Assembly (NCBI RefSeq): GCF_040676775.1
Contig: NZ_JBFAPP010000031.1
Location: 1 to 64,000 of the forward strand
DNA: 64,000 nt
Source: Micromonospora_G sp040676775
Lineage (GTDB): Bacteria > Actinomycetota > Actinomycetes > Mycobacteriales > Micromonosporaceae
Direction: 5' to 3'
The position numbers and the translations under genes were made by a program. Position 1 is the first letter of the stretch. Each line of letters begins with the position of its first letter. The notes below the pieces were generated by a model. That model was not told the DNA's origin. It saw only the letters and a list, made by a program, of their open reading frames with translations, and searched no databases. Below, piece after piece: positions 16,747 through 23,962 of this stretch.

Positions 16747-18393
16747 ATGGCGGACTTGTTCGAGGACTACCGCCTCGGCCCTGGATGGGACGAGATGTTC
16801 GGCGAGCCGGGCATGCCGCGGGAAACGTACGAGGCGTTGCACGCCACGCTGCAACCACTGTCCAGCGTCGAGCTGGGCATCCGGGCCGAGGTACTGGCCA
16901 GGGCGTTCCTCGACCAGGGCATCACGTTCGCGCTCAAGGGCATCGAGCGGCCGTTCCCGCTCGACATCGTGCCCAGGATCATCGCCGCCGACCAGTGGCG
17001 GGTGGTCGAGGCCGGGGTGGCGCAGCGGGTCCGCACCCTGGAGGCCTTCCTGGCCGACATCTACGGTGCCGGCCAGGTGCTCGCCGACGGGGTGGTGCCG
17101 CGCCGGATCGTGGTGACCAGCGCCCACTTCCACCGCGAGGTCGCCGGGATCAACCCGCACAACGGCGTACGCATCCACGTCGCCGGGGTCGACCTGGTCC
17201 GCGACGAGCAGGGCACGTTCCGGGTGCTGGAGGACAACGTACGGGTGCCGTCCGGGGTCAGTTACGTGATGGAGAACCGGCGGGCGATGGCCCACGTACT
17301 GCCCGAGGTCTTCGCCGCCACCCGGATCCAGCCGGTCGAGTCGTACCCCGGGCAGTTGTTGCGGGCCCTGCGCGCCGCGGCGCCGGTCGGTGTCAGCGAG
17401 CCCACCGTGGTCGTCCTCACCCCCGGCGTGCACAACTCCGCCTACTTCGAGCACGCCCTGCTCGCCCGCGAGATGGGCGTCGAGCTGGTCGAGGGTCGGG
17501 ACCTGGTCTGCGTGGGTAACGAGGTAGCCATGCGGACCACCGCGGGTGAACAACGCGTCGACGTCATCTACCGGCGGATCGACGACGACTTCCTCGACCC
17601 GGTGCACTTCCGGGCCGACTCGGTGATCGGCGTGGCCGGCCTGCTCAACGCCGCGCGGGCCGGCCGCGTCACCATCGCCAACGCGGTCGGCAACGGCGTC
17701 GCCGACGACAAGCTGCTCTACACGTACGTTCCGGAGCTGATCCGCTACTACCTGGACGAGGAGCCGATCCTGCCGAACGTGGAAACCTACCGGCTGGAGG
17801 ACCCGGACGTGCTCGAACACGTACTCGACCGGCTCGACCAGTTGGTGCTCAAACCGGTCGACGGCTCCGGCGGCGCCGGCATCGTGATCGGCTCCCAGGC
17901 GAGCGACGAGGAACTGTCGCTGCTCGCCGAGAAGGTACGGCACGACCCGCGCGGCTGGATCGCCCAGCGCGAGGTGGCCCTGTCCATGGTGCCGACGCTG
18001 GTCGGCAACCGGCTGCGGGCCCGGCACGTGGACCTGCGCCCGTTCGCGGTCAACGACGGCGAACGGGTCACCGTGCTGCCCGGCGGGCTGACCCGGGTGG
18101 CACTGCCAGAAGGTGCGCTGGTCGTCAACTCCAGCCAGGGCGGCGGGTCGAAGGACACCTGGGTGCTCGCCGAGGCGCCGGTCGCCGCGATCACGGTCGC
18201 CGCCGCGTCGGAAGCACCGGCCGTCTACCTCGCCCCCGACGAACCGGCCGGATCGGGTACGACCACCGTGGCGGACGGCACCAGCCTGCCGGCGCCGCGC
18301 AGCCCCGACCCCGGTCCCGACTCCGGTCCGGTCGCCGTCCAGCAGCAACAGCAGCAGCAGTCCGCCCGGATCGGCGGGGCAGCGGCATGCTGA
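16747..18393 (+). CDS. Circularly permuted type 2 ATP-grasp protein
   Basis: A 548-residue member of the circularly permuted ATP-grasp family; ATP-grasp enzymes form carboxylate-amine or thiol bonds through acyl-phosphates, but the substrate of this family is unknown. Signature segments are WDEMFGEPGMPRETYEALHA at the N-terminus, FPLDIVPRIIAADQW (about residue 75), RVLEDNVRVPSGVSYV (about 158), DKLLYTYVPELIRYYL, and the nucleotide-binding KPVDGSGGAGIVIG (about 370). The C-terminal 60 residues are Pro/Gly rich and include a run of seven Gln. A TAGCGT element ends 6 bp before the ATG, suggesting a leaderless transcript. The alpha-E gene overlaps it by 7 bp. Confidence 0.9.
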   Translation: MADLFEDYRLGPGWDEMFGEPGMPRETYEALHATLQPLSSVELGIRAEVLARAFLDQGITFALKGIERPFPLDIVPRIIAADQWRVVEAGVAQRVRTLEAFLADIYGAGQVLADGVVPRRIVVTSAHFHREVAGINPHNGVRIHVAGVDLVRDEQGTFRVLEDNVRVPSGVSYVMENRRAMAHVLPEVFAATRIQPVESYPGQLLRALRAAAPVGVSEPTVVVLTPGVHNSAYFEHALLAREMGVELVEGRDLVCVGNEVAMRTTAGEQRVDVIYRRIDDDFLDPVHFRADSVIGVAGLLNAARAGRVTIANAVGNGVADDKLLYTYVPELIRYYLDEEPILPNVETYRLEDPDVLEHVLDRLDQLVLKPVDGSGGAGIVIGSQASDEELSLLAEKVRHDPRGWIAQREVALSMVPTLVGNRLRARHVDLRPFAVNDGERVTVLPGGLTRVALPEGALVVNSSQGGGSKDTWVLAEAPVAAITVAAASEAPAVYLAPDEPAGSGTTTVADGTSLPAPRSPDPGPDSGPVAVQQQQQQQSARIGGAAAC

Positions 18394-19343
18394 GCCGGAT
18401 CGCGGAATCGCTCTACTGGATCGGCCGGTACGTCGAGCGGGCCGAGGACACCGCCCGCATCCTCGACGTACACCTGCACCGGATGCTCGCCGACCCGTGG
18501 GCCGACGAGGAAACCGCCTGCCGTTCGCTGCTCGCCGTGATGGGCGTGCCACCACCGGAGCAGCCGGTCTCCGCCGCCCGCGTGGTCGGCCTGCTCGGCC
18601 TCGACGAGAGCAGCCACAGCTCGGTCGTGGGCGCGCTCGCCGCCGCCCGGGAGAACGCCCGTGGGGCCAGGGAAACCATCTCCGCCGACATGTGGGAAGG
18701 GCTCAACGCCACCTGGCACGGCCTGCCCGACGCCCGTCGCCGGGTCGAGCAGCAGGGTGTGCACGCCTTCTTCCGCTGGGTACGCGAGCGCTGCGCCCTG
18801 CTCGCCGGGCTCGCCGACGCCACCATGAGCCGGGACGAGGGCTGGCTGTTCATGGTCCTCGGCCGCAGCGTGGAACGGGTCGACATGACCGCCCGGCTGC
18901 TCTCCACCCACGTACGGGCCGGCGGCAGCATCCCGTCCTGGCTGACCCTGCTTCGCTCGTGCGGTGCCTGGGAAACCTTCCTGCGCACCTACCGAGGCTC
19001 GCTCGACGACCGGTACGCGGCCGAGTTCCTCCTGCTCGACCGGCTCTTCCCGCGCTCGGTCTTCGCCGCCCTGTCGGCCGCCGAGGCGTGCCTGACCGAC
19101 CTCGAACCCACCGGTGGCCCCGGCGGTCAGCCCGGTCGGGTCGGTGTCGCCACCGAGGCGCAGCGGATCGTCGGTCGGGCCAGGACCAACCTCGAATTCC
19201 GCGGCGCCGAAGAACTCCTGGCCGACTTCCCGAGCGTGCTGGCCAGCCTCGAACGCACCTGTTCACAGGTGAACGAGGCCGTTTCGCGCCGCTACTTCCG
19301 CCAGACCTCGGCGGTCCTGTGGGTCCCGGAGGCAGTGGCATGA
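18387..19343 (+). CDS. Alpha-E domain protein (DUF403)
   Basis: A 318-residue alpha-helical protein of the alpha-E (formerly DUF403) family, almost always encoded beside a permuted ATP-grasp gene. It starts with LSRIAESLYWIGRYVERAED, the family hallmark, and contains FFRWVRERCALLAG, VLGRSVERVDMTARLL and LLDRLFPRSVFAAL. Its catalytic role is unknown; it may be a partner of the ATP-grasp enzyme. The ATG sits inside the end of the upstream gene, so translation is coupled. The transglutaminase gene follows after 22 bp. Confidence 0.9.
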   Translation: MLSRIAESLYWIGRYVERAEDTARILDVHLHRMLADPWADEETACRSLLAVMGVPPPEQPVSAARVVGLLGLDESSHSSVVGALAAARENARGARETISADMWEGLNATWHGLPDARRRVEQQGVHAFFRWVRERCALLAGLADATMSRDEGWLFMVLGRSVERVDMTARLLSTHVRAGGSIPSWLTLLRSCGAWETFLRTYRGSLDDRYAAEFLLLDRLFPRSVFAALSAAEACLTDLEPTGGPGGQPGRVGVATEAQRIVGRARTNLEFRGAEELLADFPSVLASLERTCSQVNEAVSRRYFRQTSAVLWVPEAVA

Positions 19344-19365
19344 GGGCAGCACCGGAGGAAACCGC

Positions 19366-20229
19366 GTGAGCGTCAACAGCTGGCGATTGAAGATCATCCA
19401 CCGGACCGGGTTCAGTTACGCCGGCAAGGTCGCGTCCTCGTACAACGAGGCCCGGATGTCGCCCCGCAACGAAACCCGCCAGGCGGTGCTCGACGCCCGG
19501 GTGGAGGTCTGGCCGTCGGCCCGGACCTACCGCTACGAGGACTACTGGGGCACCTCGGTCACCGCGTTCGACGTACACAGCGCGCACGAGGCGCTGCGGG
19601 TCACCGCCGCGTCGACCGTGGAGACCCTGCCCGCCGGTGACCTGCTCCCGCCGACCGGCGGTGCGAGCTGGGCCGACCTGGCCCGGCCCGAACACGTCGA
19701 CCGGTGGCACGAACTGCTGCTGCCGACCCCGCGTACCGCCCTGGACGAGGAGTTGACCGCGCTGGCCGAGATCGCCCGCGCCGGGCACGCCACCCCGCAC
19801 GCGACCGCGCTGGCGCTCTGCGAACAGATCCGCGACGAGGTGGCGTACACGGCCGGGGCGACCGGCGTACAGACCGACGCGGTGCAGGCCTGGCGCCAGC
19901 GCAAGGGAGTCTGCCAGGACATCAGCCATCTGCTGGTGGGGCTGCTGCGCTCGGCCGGGATCCCGTCCCGCTACGTCTCCGGCTACCTGCACCCGTCACC
20001 GTCGGCGAGCATCGGCGAGAGCGTCGTCGGGCAGAGTCACGCCTGGGTGGAATGGTGGGTCGGCCGGTGGACCGGCTTCGACCCCACCAACGGCATCCCG
20101 ATCGGCGAACGGCACGTCGTGGTCGGCCGAGGCCGGGAGTACGGCGACGTACCGCCGCTGAAGGGCGTCTACTCCGGCCCCAAGAACACCGGCCAGGGCG
20201 TGGAGGTCACCATCACCCGGCTGCGGTGA
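19366..20229 (+). CDS. Transglutaminase-like cysteine protease family protein
   Basis: A 287-residue protein with an N-terminal beta domain (LKIIHRTGFSYAGKVASSYN) and a C-terminal transglutaminase core. The catalytic triad is recognisable: Cys in KGVCQDISHLL, His in QSHAWVEWWV, and Asp in GFDPTNG. No signal peptide is visible. Bacterial relatives are mostly peptidases or amidases rather than crosslinkers. GTG at 19366 follows GGAGG. As third gene after ATP-grasp and alpha-E proteins it completes a conserved three-gene cassette, probably making and trimming a peptide-like product. Confidence 0.9.
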   Translation: MSVNSWRLKIIHRTGFSYAGKVASSYNEARMSPRNETRQAVLDARVEVWPSARTYRYEDYWGTSVTAFDVHSAHEALRVTAASTVETLPAGDLLPPTGGASWADLARPEHVDRWHELLLPTPRTALDEELTALAEIARAGHATPHATALALCEQIRDEVAYTAGATGVQTDAVQAWRQRKGVCQDISHLLVGLLRSAGIPSRYVSGYLHPSPSASIGESVVGQSHAWVEWWVGRWTGFDPTNGIPIGERHVVVGRGREYGDVPPLKGVYSGPKNTGQGVEVTITRLR

Positions 20230-20279
20230 GGGGCAAATGCGGGTGCGGTGGGTGCCGAGGGCGGCGTAACCTGCCCGGC

Positions 20280-20336
20280 ATGCAGCAATTCGTGGCAGTG
20301 ACGACGACGCCGGGACACCCCGGCGTGCCGCGCTGA
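20280..20336 (+). CDS. Threonine-rich leader peptide of putative attenuator
   Basis: An 18-codon frame encodes MQQFVAVTTTPGHPGVPR and ends 143 bp before a threonyl-tRNA synthetase-like gene. Three consecutive ACG codons (20301-20309) would stall a ribosome when charged Thr-tRNA is low. TAACCT ends 7 bp before the ATG, consistent with a leaderless transcript. The last Thr codon lies in a perfect 8-bp hairpin (20307-20326). The role as a leader is inferred from this arrangement. Confidence 0.6.
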   Translation: MQQFVAVTTTPGHPGVPR

Positions 20337-20389
20337 CGCGAATCTCTCACCGTCAACCAACGGCCCCGGGGCGAACCGCTCCGGGGCTG
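20307..20389 (+). promoter_or_regulatory. Attenuator: mutually exclusive hairpins before thrS-like gene
   Basis: Hairpin 1 pairs ACGCCGGG (20307-20314) with CCCGGCGT (20319-20326). Hairpin 2 pairs GCCCCGG (20363-20369) with CCGGGGC (20381-20387) and looks like a terminator. The 3' arm of hairpin 1 carries CCCCGG (20318-20323), which could instead pair with a CCGGGG element of hairpin 2, giving an antiterminator when the ribosome stalls on the Thr codons. There is only a weak T-run after hairpin 2. Confidence 0.5.
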
Positions 20390-20479
20390 CTTCGTACTCC
20401 GGACCGGTCCGCTCCGACCGTCCACCCGAATCGACACGGGTGGCCGGGCTCAGGGTCGTACCCGAGTTAGGAGCACGAC

Positions 20480-21694
20480 ATGGTCGACCACCGCAGGTTG
20501 GGCCGCGAACTGGAGTTGTTCCACGCCGACCCCCTCTCCGGCGCGGGCCTGCCGATCTGGTTGCCGGCTGGCGCCGCGGCCCGGCACGCCGTCGAGGAGT
20601 ACGTCCGTGAGCTGGAGCGCCGCGCCGGCTACCAGCACGTCTACTCGCCCCCGATGGGCAAACGCGAGCTGTTCGAACGATCGGGACACCTCGGCTACTT
20701 CGCCGACGACATGTTCCCGCCGATGCGTCTATCCGAAGACGACGAGTTCGTGCTCCGGCCGGCGCTCTGCCCGCACCACTGCCTGGTCTTCGCCGCGCGC
20801 GGCCGGTCGTACCGCGAGTTGCCGCTGCGGGTCGGCGAACTGGGCGGGATGTACCGGCCGGAGCGGTCCGGGGTGCTCGGCGGCCTGAGCCGGGTACGCG
20901 CGATCTGGCTCAACGACGCACACAACTTCTGCGCCCTGGAGCAGGTCGGGGACGAGGTCGCCGAAATACTCGGGCTGATCCGGACCGCGCACGCCGCGCT
21001 CGGCGTACGCCCGGCCGGGTTCCGGCTGTCGCTGCGCGGGCCGGGCGAGAAGTACGTCGGCGACGACGACGTGTGGGAGCGGGCGGAGAACCTGCTCCGG
21101 CAGGCGCTCGACGCGGCCGGGCAACCGTACGTCGAGGCGGCCGGGGAGGCGGCGTTCTACGGGCCGAAGATCGACATCCAGGTCCAGGACCCGGCCGGGC
21201 GGGAGTCGACCCTGTCCACCATCCAGCTCGACTTCGACAAGGCGGAGAAGTTCGACCTGTCCTACATGGACTCCGATGGTCGGCCACGTCGGCCGGTGAT
21301 CGTGCACCGCAGCCTGATCGGCAGCATGGAGCGGCTGTTCGCGTACCTGATCGAGGTGCACGAGGGGGCGTTCCCGGTCTGGTACGCCCCGGTGCAACTG
21401 GAGGTGCTGCCGGTCGGTCCGGAACAGTACGACGTCGCGGCGGCCCTCACCCGTACCGCCGTCGAGTCCGGCCTGCGGGCGGAACTCGCCGCCGACGGCT
21501 CGCTGGGCGCCCGCGTACGCGCTTCGGCTCGCCGCCGGGTCCCGTACGCCGCCGTGATCGGCCCCCGCGAAGCAGCCGAGAACCTGGTCTCGTTGCGCCA
21601 ACGCGACGGCCGCTCCCTTGACCCCATGCCCATCCCCAAAGCCCTATCCCTCATAACCAACCTCGCCCCCACCCACTCCACCCCCCTCCCCTAA
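20480..21694 (+). CDS. Minimal threonyl-tRNA synthetase paralogue lacking TGS and editing domains
   Basis: 404 residues, about 250 fewer than a full bacterial ThrRS. It begins at the catalytic domain (DHRRLGRELELFH), so the N-terminal TGS and editing domains are absent. Motif 2 and zinc ligands are kept: Cys in LRPALCPHHC, His in NDAHNFC, and His in VIVHRSLIGSMERLF. GPKIDIQVQDP and the C-terminal anticodon-binding domain (VWYAPVQLEVLPV onwards) are also present. It should charge tRNA-Thr or a related acceptor but could not remove mischarged serine in cis. It follows a Thr-codon leader. Such duplicates can serve as stress, resistance or biosynthetic enzymes; no antibiotic cluster is visible here. 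Confidence 0.85.
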   Translation: MVDHRRLGRELELFHADPLSGAGLPIWLPAGAAARHAVEEYVRELERRAGYQHVYSPPMGKRELFERSGHLGYFADDMFPPMRLSEDDEFVLRPALCPHHCLVFAARGRSYRELPLRVGELGGMYRPERSGVLGGLSRVRAIWLNDAHNFCALEQVGDEVAEILGLIRTAHAALGVRPAGFRLSLRGPGEKYVGDDDVWERAENLLRQALDAAGQPYVEAAGEAAFYGPKIDIQVQDPAGRESTLSTIQLDFDKAEKFDLSYMDSDGRPRRPVIVHRSLIGSMERLFAYLIEVHEGAFPVWYAPVQLEVLPVGPEQYDVAAALTRTAVESGLRAELAADGSLGARVRASARRRVPYAAVIGPREAAENLVSLRQRDGRSLDPMPIPKALSLITNLAPTHSTPLP

Positions 21695-21712
21695 TCTCAG
21701 GCGGAATTCCTG

Positions 21713-21731
21713 CACTTTCTCTACAAGAGGG
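21713..21731. repeat. Half-copy of the CTCTTGTAG/CTACAAGAG intergenic repeat
   Basis: The sequence CACTTTCTCTACAAGAGGG here matches one arm of the longer palindrome at 51988-52072. It lies between the thrS-like gene and a TetR gene. Confidence 0.6.
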
Positions 21732-21785
21732 CGATCTTGGGGGTGGGGTGGGGGGATCTTGTCGGTAACTAGATAGGGTTGGGGG

Positions 21786-22376
21786 GTGACTGGGGAGATG
21801 GCGGCGGGGCGGCCTTACCACCATGGTGACCTGCAGCGGGTGTTGCTGGAGGCGGCGGTCGCGGCGATCGAGGAGTCGGGGCCGACGGCGCTGAGCCTGC
21901 GGGATCTGGCTCGGCGGGCGGGGGTCTCGCACGCGGCGCCGACGCACCACTTCGGCGACAAGGCCGGCCTGCTCACCGTGCTCGCGACCCAGGGCTTCCA
22001 CCTGCTCGCCGACAACCTCGGCCGGGTACGCAACGAAACCGGGAGCCTGCTCGAGATCGGCGTGGGTTATGTCCGGTTCGCTGTCGAGCACCGGGCGCAC
22101 TTCGAGGTCATGTTCCGCCCGGAGCTGTATCGCCCAGACGATCCGCTGCTGGTCGCGGCGAAGCAGCGGTCCACCGACGAGCTACAGGCCGGGGTGGCGA
22201 CGCTGGGCGAGACGCCGGGCGACGAGCGCGATCCCCGGCTCGCCGGACTGGCCGCCTGGTCGATGGTGCACGGTTTCGCCACGCTCTGGCTCGGCGGGGC
22301 ACTCCCGCCGGAGGTCGGCGACGACCCGACGACGGTCAGCCGAGCCGTGATCCAGGGCCTGTTCCGCGTCGGCTGA
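21786..22376 (+). CDS. TetR family transcriptional regulator (WHG-type C-terminal domain)
   Basis: A 196-residue repressor. The DNA-binding domain (about residues 10-60) contains YHHGDLQRVLLEAAVAAIEE, LSLRDLARRAGVSHAAPTHHF and DKAGLLTVLATQGF. The ligand domain contains FRPELYRPDDP and the WSMVHGFATLWLGGAL stretch of the TetR_C_33/WHG class. GTG at 21786 is used; TAGGGT ends 6 bp before it, suggesting a leaderless message. ATG at 21798 is an alternative. No obvious target gene is adjacent, since guaB1 downstream is convergent. Confidence 0.88.
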   Translation: MTGEMAAGRPYHHGDLQRVLLEAAVAAIEESGPTALSLRDLARRAGVSHAAPTHHFGDKAGLLTVLATQGFHLLADNLGRVRNETGSLLEIGVGYVRFAVEHRAHFEVMFRPELYRPDDPLLVAAKQRSTDELQAGVATLGETPGDERDPRLAGLAAWSMVHGFATLWLGGALPPEVGDDPTTVSRAVIQGLFRVG

Positions 22377-22444
22377 CGCGGCGCCGCGCCGCAACTGTCA
22401 CCTGACGCGGCGCCGCGCCGCAACTGTCACCTGACGTGGCGCCG
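22373..22444. repeat. 29-bp direct repeat between TetR and guaB1 genes
   Basis: Two identical 29-bp units at 22373-22401 and 22402-22430 begin CTGACGCGGCGCCGCGCCGC and are followed by a partial third unit to about 22444. The array spans the gap between convergent stop codons and includes GC-rich self-complementary segments that may help termination. Confidence 0.85.
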
Positions 22445-22458
22445 GGCGGCGGTCGTCG

Positions 22459-23898
22459 TCACCAGCCTGTCGGCAGCGCCATCCCCTCGGTGTAACCCGC
22501 GGCGCTCTGCACGCCGATCAGCGCGTTCGCCGAGAACTCGGCCAGGTTCCTCGCGCCCGTGTACGTGCAGGCGCTGCGTACCCCGGCGATGATCTCGTCG
22601 ATCAGGTCCTCCACGCCGGGGCGGGCCGGATCGAGGAACATCCGTGCGGTGGAGATGCCCTCCTCGAATACCGCCTTCCGGGCCCGGTCGAACGGGCTGT
22701 CCTCGGCCGTACGGGCGCTCACCGCACGCGCCGACGCCATGCCGAAGCTCTCCTTGTAACGCCGTCCGTCCGGATCCGAGTACAGGTCGCCGGGGGATTC
22801 GTAGGTGCCGGCGAACCAGGAGCCGATCATCACGTTCGAGGCGCCGGCGGCGAGCGCCAGGGCGACGTCGCGCGGGTGCCGTACGCCGCCGTCGGCCCAG
22901 ACGTGCCGGCCGAGTTCGGCCGCGGCGCTGGCGCAGTCGAGTACGGCCGAGAACTGCGGCCGGCCCACACCGGTCATCATCCGGGTGGTGCACATCGCGC
23001 CCGGACCGACGCCGACCTTGACGATGTCCGCACCGGCGTCGACCAGATCGCGTACGCCGTCGGCGGTGACCACGTTGCCGGCGACCAGCGGGACCGCCGG
23101 GTCGAGCGCCCGGACCGCACGCAGCGCCGAGATCATCCGTTCCTGGTGGCCGTGCGCGGTGTCCACGACCAGCGTGTCGACGCCCGCTTCGAGCAGCGCT
23201 GCTGCCTTGCCGGCCACGTCACCGTTGATCCCGATCGCCGCCGCCACCCGCAGCCGCCCCTTGCCGTCCAGCGCCGGGCGGTACAGGGTGGCCCGCAGGG
23301 CGGCCTGCCGGGTCAGCACCCCGACCAGCCGGCCCTCGACGTCGACCACCGGGGCGAGCCGCCGCCGTCCCTGGGACAGCCGGTCGAATCCCGTACGCGG
23401 ATCCGCCTCCGCCGGCACCGTGTGCAACTCGGTCGACATCACGTGCCGTACCTGGGCGAACCGGTCCACGCCCTCGGTGTCCGCCTCGGTGACCACACCG
23501 AGCGGCCGGTTCTCCTCGTCGACGACCACCAGCCCGCCGTGCGAGCGCTTCGGCAGCAGGTGGATCGCGTCTCCGACGGTGTCGGTCGGGCCGAGCGTGA
23601 TCGCGGTGTCGTGCACCAGGTGGCGTTGCTTCACCCAGCCGACGACCTCGGTCACCACCTCGATCGGGATGTCCTGCGGCAGTACGGCGATCGCGCCGCG
23701 CCGGGCCACCGTCTCGGCCATCCGCCGACCCGCCACCGCGGTCATGTTGGCGACCACGATCGGGATCGTGGTGCCGGTGCCGTCGGAGGTGCTCAGGTCG
23801 ACGTCGAGCCGGGACGCCAGGTCCGACCGGACCGGGGCCATGAACACGTCGTTGTACGTCAGGTCGTGCGCGGAGGCCGCGCCGGAGAGAAACCGCAC
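22459..23898 (-). CDS. guaB1: GuaB1 family IMP dehydrogenase-related protein (probable GMP reductase)
   Basis: A 479-residue TIM-barrel enzyme with two CBS domains inserted (about residues 95-205). Actinobacterial GuaB1 works as a GMP reductase, returning GMP to IMP with NADPH. Visible are the family N-terminus YNDVFMAPVRSDL, the phosphate and substrate segment VDTAHGHQERMI, the catalytic Cys loop GVGPGAMCTTRMMTGVG, ADGGVRHPRDVALALAAGA and GSWFAGTYESPGD. The Thr pair after the Cys differs from classic GuaB. GTG at 23898 starts directly on the conserved MRFLSG sequence. The housekeeping guaB is not in the window. Confidence 0.9.
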   Translation of the reverse strand: MRFLSGAASAHDLTYNDVFMAPVRSDLASRLDVDLSTSDGTGTTIPIVVANMTAVAGRRMAETVARRGAIAVLPQDIPIEVVTEVVGWVKQRHLVHDTAITLGPTDTVGDAIHLLPKRSHGGLVVVDEENRPLGVVTEADTEGVDRFAQVRHVMSTELHTVPAEADPRTGFDRLSQGRRRLAPVVDVEGRLVGVLTRQAALRATLYRPALDGKGRLRVAAAIGINGDVAGKAAALLEAGVDTLVVDTAHGHQERMISALRAVRALDPAVPLVAGNVVTADGVRDLVDAGADIVKVGVGPGAMCTTRMMTGVGRPQFSAVLDCASAAAELGRHVWADGGVRHPRDVALALAAGASNVMIGSWFAGTYESPGDLYSDPDGRRYKESFGMASARAVSARTAEDSPFDRARKAVFEEGISTARMFLDPARPGVEDLIDEIIAGVRSACTYTGARNLAEFSANALIGVQSAAGYTEGMALPTGW

Positions 23899-23962
23899 CC
23901 GATCATCATGCCCCCGGGCGGGACCCGTTATTCCTGGTCAGCGGGACCCGCCCCGGCCGGGG

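Noticed and set aside
20240..20479. T-box riboswitch before the ThrRS-like gene
   Set aside because: No T-box sequence or specifier-loop architecture was seen. The Thr-codon leader explains the region better.
20480..21694. Resistance gene within an antibiotic biosynthetic cluster
   Set aside because: No polyketide, peptide synthetase or similar genes lie in the window, so a resistance role stays speculative.
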